From contig CAYZYG010000079.1 of the NCBI GenBank assembly GCA_964481395.1, positions 1-23,732 on the forward strand: a DNA stretch of 23,732 nt, read 5' to 3'. Under the pieces are notes generated by a model that worked only from the letters and a program-made list of their open reading frames with translations, did no database searches and was not told the origin of the DNA. Made by a program: the position numbers and the translations under genes. Position 1 is the first letter of the stretch, and the number at the start of each line of letters is the position of its first letter. Positions 14,537-21,500 of the stretch are shown here, one piece after another. The stretch comes from JBFMFH01 sp964481395 (GTDB lineage Bacteria; Acidobacteriota; Vicinamibacteria; Vicinamibacterales; JAKQTR01).

Positions 14537-14908
14537 ATGGACGCAGCCTTGGCGGCCGACGCGCTGGTCGTACTGCACGCCGCGTTCGTGGCGTTCGTCG
14601 CCCTCGGCGGCCTCGCCGTCTGGCGGTGGCCACGCCTCGCCTACCTCCACATGCCGGCCGCCATCTGGGGCGTCTGGATCGAGGTGAGCGGTCGGATCTG
14701 CCCGCTCACGCCTCTCGAGAACCGCCTGCGGGCCGAGGCAGGACGTGCCGCCTACGAGGGCGGGTTCATCGAGCGGTATCTGCTGCCGGTCCTCTACCCC
14801 GACGACTTGACCCGCGAGGTCCAGATCGCGCTCGGTGTTGGCGCCTTTCTCCTCAACGCCGTCCTCTACGGACTGTTCATCTGGAAGGTCCGCCGCCGGC
14901 GGCGGTAG
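14537..14908 (+). CDS. DUF2784 family membrane protein
   Basis: Small membrane protein of unknown function, 123 aa, the usual length for DUF2784. Helices are visible at about 7-28 (ALVVLHAAFVAFVALGGLAV), 36-50 (LHMPAAIWGVWIEV) and 97-118 (IALGVGAFLLNAVLYGLFIW). The family hallmark is the loop ICPLTPLENRLRAEAG, followed by YEGGFIERYLLPVLYP. The C-terminus is a run of Arg residues, consistent with a cytoplasmic end. ATG at 14537 is chosen because upstream codons are Pro/Arg-rich and unconserved. The gene is divergent from uvrA and its last 32 bp overlap the converging pdxB. Confidence 0.9.
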   Translation: MDAALAADALVVLHAAFVAFVALGGLAVWRWPRLAYLHMPAAIWGVWIEVSGRICPLTPLENRLRAEAGRAAYEGGFIERYLLPVLYPDDLTREVQIALGVGAFLLNAVLYGLFIWKVRRRRR

Positions 14909-16073
14909 GCCGCACACCAAGTGCTGGGCGGAATCCCAGTCCCTCGAGCGTGGCCGGCAGTCGCGGGGACCCGCCCCGGAGCCGGACCGTCGTGTTGCTG
15001 AACTCGCGCCGGTGGGGATAGGCCTTGCGCAGCCGATCGAACTCGCGCCCGCGGGCGTCGGACGGCAGGTCGGCCGTCCGTCGCAGCGCCTCGTCATCCC
15101 GTGCGATCGGGTACACGCGCGCTGTCAGCTCGGCGAGCACGTTCGCCTCGCTCCGACCGCTTGCGTCCACTTCGATGACGGGCGTCTCCGGAGGCGGCAG
15201 CGTGGATGCGGCGTCCCAGATCGGAAGCACGTCCAGGAAACGGCAGGCCGCCTCGTAGACCATCCTCGTCCCGTTCAGCTTGCCTTCGAGCGAGTATCCC
15301 GCTATGTGCGGCGTGGCGACATCGACGTTCCGCAGGAGGCCGGCGTCGATGGCGGGCTCGTGATCCCAGACGTCGAGGATGACGGCTCCGGGCCGCCCCG
15401 AGCCGATCGCGCGGAGCAGTCCTGCTTCGTCGACCACCTCGCCCCGCCCGGCGTTGCAGAACCACGCTCCCGGCCTCAGCGCCGACAGGAATCGCTCGCC
15501 GACAAGCCGCCACGTCGGGTCCGGTCCGTCGACGGTCAGTGGCGTGTGACAGGTGACGATGTCGCAGTCGAGGAGTTCGTCCAGCGGCCGGTACACAGGG
15601 TTCCCGGTCTGCCGCGCGAGGGGGGGATCGTTGAGGACCGGGATCATGCCGAGGGCGGCGGCCTTGCGCGCGACGAGCGACCCGACGTGGCCGACGCCGA
15701 TGACGCCGACCCGCTTGCCTCGCAACTCGGTGCCCTGCCGAGCGGCGACGGCGAGCCATGCTGTCGTCATGTACTCGGCGACCGCGTTGGCGTTGCAGCC
15801 AGGGGCCGCCGAGAAGGCGATCCCGAGCCGATCGAGGTCCTGGACCGCCACGTGATCGGTGCCGGCCGTGGCCGTGGCGACGAAGCGAACGCGCGTACCG
15901 GCGAGCAGGGCCGCGTCGATGCGGGTGATGGCCCGGACGATCAGGAGATCCGCGTCCGAGAGATCCGCCCGTCCAATCTCCCGGCCGTGTCTGAGTCGCA
16001 CCTCGCCCAGCGGGCCGAATGCCTCCTCGGCGAAGGGGATGTTCTCGTCGACGACGATGACCAGGCCGGCCAT
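14877..16073 (-). CDS. pdxB: erythronate-4-phosphate dehydrogenase
   Basis: Oxidises 4-phosphoerythronate with NAD in the DXP-dependent branch of pyridoxal phosphate synthesis; cytoplasmic D-2-hydroxyacid dehydrogenase fold, 398 aa. Matches to PdxB rather than general hydroxyacid dehydrogenases are VDENIPFAEEAFGPLGEV, FVATATAGTDHV, FSAAPGCNANAVAEY and the C-terminal PdxB dimerisation region. The Rossmann motif is GVIGVGHVGS (123-132). The predicted catalytic residues are Arg210 (CNAGRGEVVD), Glu239 (DVWDHEP) and His256 (TPHIAGYS). ATG 16073 is preferred over a TTG at 16094; there is no clear Shine-Dalgarno. No other pyridoxine gene is nearby. A tandem repeat array starts 40 bp upstream. Confidence 0.94.
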   Translation of the reverse strand: MAGLVIVVDENIPFAEEAFGPLGEVRLRHGREIGRADLSDADLLIVRAITRIDAALLAGTRVRFVATATAGTDHVAVQDLDRLGIAFSAAPGCNANAVAEYMTTAWLAVAARQGTELRGKRVGVIGVGHVGSLVARKAAALGMIPVLNDPPLARQTGNPVYRPLDELLDCDIVTCHTPLTVDGPDPTWRLVGERFLSALRPGAWFCNAGRGEVVDEAGLLRAIGSGRPGAVILDVWDHEPAIDAGLLRNVDVATPHIAGYSLEGKLNGTRMVYEAACRFLDVLPIWDAASTLPPPETPVIEVDASGRSEANVLAELTARVYPIARDDEALRRTADLPSDARGREFDRLRKAYPHRREFSNTTVRLRGGSPRLPATLEGLGFRPALGVRPTAAGGGPSR

Positions 16074-16112
16074 CGGACGATCATGACTGCCCAAGGCGGA
16101 CCGTGTCCACCC

Positions 16113-16306
16113 GTCTTTCCCTTGTCGCCTATCGCCTGCCGCCTGTCCCCTGGTCTTCCCCTGTCGCCGGTCGCCGGTCGCCTGTCGCCGGGTCTTCCCC
16201 TTGCCGCCTGTCGCCTATCGCCTGTCGCCGGGTCCTTCCCTTGCCGCCTATCGCCTGTCGCCGGGTCCTTCCCCGCCGCCTGTCGCCTGTCGCCTGTCGC
16301 CTGCCT
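16113..16306. repeat. tandem array of TCGCCTG-type units
   Basis: Five units begin at 16113, 16154, 16193, 16232 and 16265 (41, 39, 39, 33 and 42 bp). Each opens with GTC(C)TTCCC, continues with a GCCGCC-like step and then has 7-mers TCGCCTA, TCGCCTG or TCGCCGG. The array lies upstream of pdxB. It also contains the stop codon and last 18 or so codons of the MaeB-like gene (stop at 16248-16250). The same arrangement is seen at 23677-23732. The units touch each other with no unique spacers, so it is not a CRISPR. Confidence 0.9.
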
Positions 16307-18533
16307 GCACTGCCCCCAGCATCGCGAGATTCACCACGTCCTGCACCGTGCTCCCGTACTGCAGGAGCTGGACCGGCAGCCGCGTCCCCGTGAGGACCGG
16401 CCCGACGACGAGCCCTTCGCCGACGTGCTGCAACAGGTGCATGGCCAGGTTGCCCGACTGCAGATCCGGAAACACCAGGACGTTGGCGTCCCGATCCAGG
16501 TCCGAGAAGGCGAAGAACCCTTTGCGGATGTCGCCGTCAACGGCCGTGGCGAGCTGCATCTCGCCATCCACTGTCAGCCCGGGTGCCTGAGCCTTCACGA
16601 GCGCCGTGGCGTCGCGCACTTTGCGTGTCAGCGCATGGTCCACCGCGCCGAAGTTCGAGAAGGACAGCATCGCCACGCGTGGCTCGATGCCCAGCAGCCG
16701 CACCATGCGTGCGGTCAGGAGCGCGGTCTCGGCCAGGGCCGCGGCATCCGGTTCGATGTTGACCGCGCAGTCGGCGAGGAAGTAGGCATCCTTGCCGAGC
16801 AGCACCATGTAGTAACTCGACACGCGAGCGACCCCGGGAGCCGTGCCGATTGTCTCCAGCATGACGCGGAGCGAGTCGGCATAGTGGCGCTCGATGCCCG
16901 ACACCAGCATGTCGGCATCGCCCGCGTGCAGCATCATCGCACCGAAGTACTCCGGCCGTGAAACCCGCTGTTCGGCGGTGGGCTGCAGCACGCCTCGGCG
17001 CTGCCGCAGGCGGAAGTACTCGGCCCGGTAGGCATCGTGGCGCCGGCTGGAACGCGGGTCGACGATCGTCAGTCCTGACGGGTCGAGTCCGAGTTGGGTC
17101 ACGCTCGACCGGATTTCGGCCTCCGCGCCCACGAGCATCGGCACCGCCGCGCCCTCGTCAGCCAGGATCGCCGCGGCCCGCTGGATAATGGGATTCGCAC
17201 CGTCCGAGAAGGCGATTCGCAGCGGGGACTGCCGCGCCTTGACCATTACCCGCCTCATCGTCTCGCGGCCGGCCCCGAGGCGGATGGCCAGGCGTTCCTG
17301 GTACGGCTCGATGTCGAGCACCACGCGGGCCACGCCATCCTCACGGGCCTGACGGGCCACGGCCGCTGACGCTCGCACGAGCACGCGGGGGTCGATCGGC
17401 TTGGGCAGGAGATACTCGGGACCGAAGCTGAACCGCTCGTTTCCGTAAGCCCGGCTGACCTCGTCAACCCCCTCCCCGGCGGCCCGCGCCGCCCGCGCCC
17501 GCGAGGCGGCCAGCAGCATGCCGTCGGTGATCCGCGCCGCGCGCGCGTCGAGCGCGCCGCGGAACAGGTACGGATAGCTCAGGTGATCGACGACGGCATT
17601 GGGAAACTCGGTCAGGCCCGTCGCGGCGATGACGTCGCGCCGGCTCGCCCGCGCCTCCTGGTACCCGATCTCGGGAACGGGCGTGGCGAGCGCCACCACG
17701 ATCGGGAACTTCGCCATCGTCCGCACCATTTCCTGCGTCACGACGCCGCCCGTGGACGCGCCGATGAAGACGTCCGCGCCCCGCAGCGCGGCGTCCAGGG
17801 ACGGCGGCGCCTCGGCCCGGGCGAACGCCCGCTGCTCCGGCCAGAGGTCTTCGCGGTCCGGGTGCAGGAGCCCCCGTTCGTCGTAGACCCAGAGCTGCTC
17901 GGGCGTCGCGCCCATCAGCAGGAGCATCTGCGCGCAGCCCAGCCCCACCGTCCCGGCTCCGCACATGACGATGCGGACGCCGGTCACGTGCTTGTCGGCC
18001 AGCGCCAGCGCGTTGTGCAACGCCGCGGACGCCACGACGGACAATCCCTGCAGGTTCTCGTGCACGACGGGAATCGTCAGTTGACGCCGGAGGCGCGCGT
18101 AGATGTCGAGGCCTTCTGGCGCCCGGATGTCCTTCAGATTGATGCCGCCGAAGGTCGGCTCGAGCAGCGTCACCGTCTCGACGAAGCAATCCGCGTCGGG
18201 CGCGGAGATCTCCAGATCGAAGACGTCGAGGTCCGCGAGCCGTTTGAGCAGAACAGCGGCGCCCTCCTGCATCGGCTTGGCGGCCGCCGGTCCGACGTCG
18301 CCGAGACCCGGCACAGCCGTCCCGTTCGTGACGATGCCGACCAGATTCCCGCGGTCGGTATACCGGAAGACGGCCTCAGGGTCCTTCGCAATCGCCTCGC
18401 AGGCGAACGCGGCGCCCGGCAGCGACGCCAGGCGCATGTCTCTCGCCGTGACGCACGGCTTCGTCGCGCGCGTCTCGATCTTCCCGGGGCGCTCCGACGC
18501 GTGATATGCCAGGGCCTCATCACGCCGAATCAT
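16248..18533 (-). CDS. MaeB-like protein: malic enzyme domain with lost active-site residues plus phosphotransacetylase domain
   Basis: 761 aa, the normal length of MaeB (NADP-malic enzyme fused to a phosphate acetyltransferase-like domain). It aligns without gaps in the first 200 residues, and the nucleotide-binding CGAGTVGLG (191-199) and LEPTFGGIN are kept. Active-site positions known from malic enzymes are changed: Tyr to Ser37 (LASLPG for LAYSPG), Lys to Ala92 (QEGA for MEGK), metal Glu to Lys134 (NLKDI for NLEDI), the Asp-Asp pair to Glu159-Asn160, and Asn to Thr284 (ALATP for ALANP). The C-terminal domain from about 430 looks intact (YFGAMMLHAGDADMLVSG, VAMLSFSNFG). Decarboxylation of malate is therefore doubtful. 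The ATG overlaps the stop of the upstream gene (ATGA). The last 18 residues (AGDRRQATGGG...) and the stop come from the repeat array. Confidence 0.88.
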   Translation of the reverse strand: MIRRDEALAYHASERPGKIETRATKPCVTARDMRLASLPGAAFACEAIAKDPEAVFRYTDRGNLVGIVTNGTAVPGLGDVGPAAAKPMQEGAAVLLKRLADLDVFDLEISAPDADCFVETVTLLEPTFGGINLKDIRAPEGLDIYARLRRQLTIPVVHENLQGLSVVASAALHNALALADKHVTGVRIVMCGAGTVGLGCAQMLLLMGATPEQLWVYDERGLLHPDREDLWPEQRAFARAEAPPSLDAALRGADVFIGASTGGVVTQEMVRTMAKFPIVVALATPVPEIGYQEARASRRDVIAATGLTEFPNAVVDHLSYPYLFRGALDARAARITDGMLLAASRARAARAAGEGVDEVSRAYGNERFSFGPEYLLPKPIDPRVLVRASAAVARQAREDGVARVVLDIEPYQERLAIRLGAGRETMRRVMVKARQSPLRIAFSDGANPIIQRAAAILADEGAAVPMLVGAEAEIRSSVTQLGLDPSGLTIVDPRSSRRHDAYRAEYFRLRQRRGVLQPTAEQRVSRPEYFGAMMLHAGDADMLVSGIERHYADSLRVMLETIGTAPGVARVSSYYMVLLGKDAYFLADCAVNIEPDAAALAETALLTARMVRLLGIEPRVAMLSFSNFGAVDHALTRKVRDATALVKAQAPGLTVDGEMQLATAVDGDIRKGFFAFSDLDRDANVLVFPDLQSGNLAMHLLQHVGEGLVVGPVLTGTRLPVQLLQYGSTVQDVVNLAMLGAVQAGDRRQATGGGEGPGDRR

Positions 18534-21500
18534 GGCCGGCCCTCCTGCAGGGGCGCACGCGGGCCGAAGGGATAGGTTCCCAGCGTGGCCCCCCAGACGG
18601 CCGCGGCGCCCGGCACCGGCCGTACCTGCAGCAAACACAGCGCCGCGTCCTCGAACGCGAACTCGATGTCCACCGGGTGCGCGTACGCCTGCTCGAGGCG
18701 CAGCGCGAGATCCACGACCGCGCCGAGTTCAGGGTACTCGAGCGCTGGCCGCAGGCGCTGGTGCGCGAGCGTCTCGACCGTGATGGTGCCGCTCCCGAAG
18801 CGTTCGTCGAGGACCACGCGCCGGCGCTTGTCGGCGGTGAGATAGCGGAAGCGCAGCGTGGCGGAACCGGGAGGGTCCTTGGCCACGACCACATGATCGG
18901 CGGCGACACGACCCGACACGATGCCCTCACCCAGACCGAGGCCGACGTTGATGACGAGTTCACCGGGCCGCGACTCGGCGGCGTTGATCGTCTGAGCGAC
19001 CCCGGCCACTCGCGAGCGCACCATCCGCTGCACCACCAGCCCGCCGCGCGGCCGGTTGGTGTCGCCGCGAGTCCGCCGGTCCTGCCAAGCCCGCTCGCTC
19101 CAGAACCCCGCCCACGCCAGTTTGACGTGCCGGATGACGTCCTGCTCGCCACGCACGAACAGGAAAGTGTCGAACAGCCCCGCCTGGCTCGTCTCTGCCG
19201 TATCCTCGCCCAGCGCCGACGAGCGCACCGCCACCGGAACGGAATCACCCAAGGCGGAATACGACCGGCGGATCGCATCGACCAGAGGCTCGCTGAACTG
19301 CGCCCGGGTCCACAGGTCCCGGATCTCGGCTGCGCGTGCCGCCGGGTCGAGATCCTGGCGAGAGGCCACCGTGGAGATGGCCTCACCGAGCGTGCGGGCA
19401 TCGGAGTCGGCAGCGCCCGGTTCGTCACGCCGCACCAGGCCCGACTCCAGGGCGACCCGCAGCGCCTCTGTCGTCAATGCGAACCACCCAGGCACCATCT
19501 CGGCACCGACGATGGACGAGGCTTCGGCGAGGTTCGCGGCCTTGCCGCCGGCCATCGCTTCGAGTTCGAGCCCGCCATCGCGCGGGGTCACGACGAGCGC
19601 TGTCGCGAATCGGCTCGCCGCCGCCGACACCAGGGCCTGGCGCTCCGCCCACAGGCGTTCGGTGGCGGTCCGCTCCTCCGCAGGCGTCTGCAGCACATCG
19701 TCAACCGCCCGCACGACCGCCAGGCGGGACGCCCATCCCGGCCCCCGCGTGGTCTCTCCGCCGGTGGCAGCGAGCCCCGACCGCATCGCCGCGAGGCGGG
19801 ATCGGACGAGGTCGTCGAGATCGTCCTGATCGCCCGATGCAACGACGTCTCCCTCGAGGCCGGCGCGGTCGAGCCCTTGGGCGATGCATCGGAGCATGCC
19901 GTGCGGCCGCAGCACGTTGAGCCTGAGCGCCAGCGCATCGTGCGCCGTCGCGCACGACCGCAGCCGGGCGACCGCTTCCTGCCTGGCCCCGCGCACGGCC
20001 CCCGCGAGCGATCGTGTCACGTCGCGAATGGCCGCGCGCGCGGCGGGGCCCGTCTGCGGATTGTCGAGCAGGACGCGCAGGAGAAGCATGGCCGCGTCGG
20101 CGGCGGATACGTCGCCGCACACCGCGGCGCTCGTCAGGATCTCCCGCACCCCGTAGCGGGCGAGTGCCGGGCTGCCGACGCGCGAGGCCGCCCGTTCGAG
20201 CAGGTGCCGCGCCCGGAGCAGGTGTCCCCGGTTGATCAGCGTCGACTCGGCCCCGTCTTCGTGGAGCCGTGCGATGGCCGCGGCATGCTGCCTGAGGGCT
20301 TCGTGAAAGGCCAGCGTCACCGGGTCCTGCCCGAACACGGCGAACGTGCCCTCGTCTGCATCGACGATCACCAGGTCCCCTTCGCGGACCTGGTCCTCGA
20401 CGTAGCGGATGTGGTGGTGCTCGATCAGCTGCAGACCGCTCCGTTCGTACGCGCGCTCGTCGTGCAACTCACGTCGGACGGTGACAGCCGCCTCACCGTT
20501 CGGAAGGGGCCCCCAGGCGCCCTCGATGATGAGAGCCGGCTTCCCCGACTCGACCGCGATCAGGCCGAGGTGGCTCAGAATGCCTCCGCCTGTCGAGACC
20601 ACGCCCGCCGCCTGCCACAGCAGCGGAGCATCCGTGGACGCCAGCGCCGGCGCCATCAGGATCGCACCGGCAACGTCTGCCGGCGCCCGACCGGAGGTGC
20701 CGAGCTTCGCCGTCCCTGCGGCACGTCCCGGAGCTGCGGCGGTGCCGTTCACGACGCGTTCGTCCGCGTCGATCCGGCGGCGGGACGCCGTGTGCGGCAC
20801 ACGCCACATGGACCGCAGACGTCCGGCCGCCGCAGGCTCGTCTGCCGTCGCGGGTTCGAGGGCGGCCCCCAGCAGGTTGGCGCGGCGCAACGCGCGGGCG
20901 ACCCGCTCGGCACTCCACCAGTCGGGGTCCACCCAGGGCGCGCCCGGGAGGTCCCGGCGGCGGCGCAGGGCGTTGGCGTCGGCCGCAACGGCGAGCCGGG
21001 GCATGTCGAGCGAGTCGCGCAGACAGAAGAGCCTCAGCGTGACGGGGCCGAGCGCGAGCAGCGTGCGCTGCACCGGGTAGCCGTTGATGCTGCCGGCCGT
21101 CTCGAAGCGGGCATGGCGCTCGACGAGGGGCACGAGGCTCGCGAGGCGCGCGGCGTCGGTCAGGACCGCCGGCGGCGACTCGAGAATCTCGGCCAGCCGC
21201 TCGACCTCGTGGATGCCCTCGAACATGGCTGCGGAGCGGCGGTGCAGGCCGCTCGGCGCCGCCTCCACCTCGCCGCGGCCGAGCGCCGCGCGCAGGGGAT
21301 CGAGAACGGCGTCGTCCAGCCGGACCTGTCCCGCCATCGTCTCCGGCGTCACGGGCGCGGGCAGGTCAATTCCCGCGCGCGCGATGTTCTCGGCCACCAC
21401 GGCCGGCGCACGCGGCGGCACCGGCACGCAGAATCGGTCCCGGTACGGGCTTCGGCCGTCCCAGCGCGTTTCCCGCACCCCGTCGGGCGCGTCCTCCTGG

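Noticed and set aside
16113..16306. CRISPR array
   Set aside because: The repeat units are contiguous and degenerate, with no unique spacers and no cas genes.
18534..18638. A 35-residue N-terminal extension of the MaeB-like protein
   Set aside because: It would read through the end of the giant gene in another frame; the ATG at 18533 matches the family start and gives a typical 4-bp overlap.
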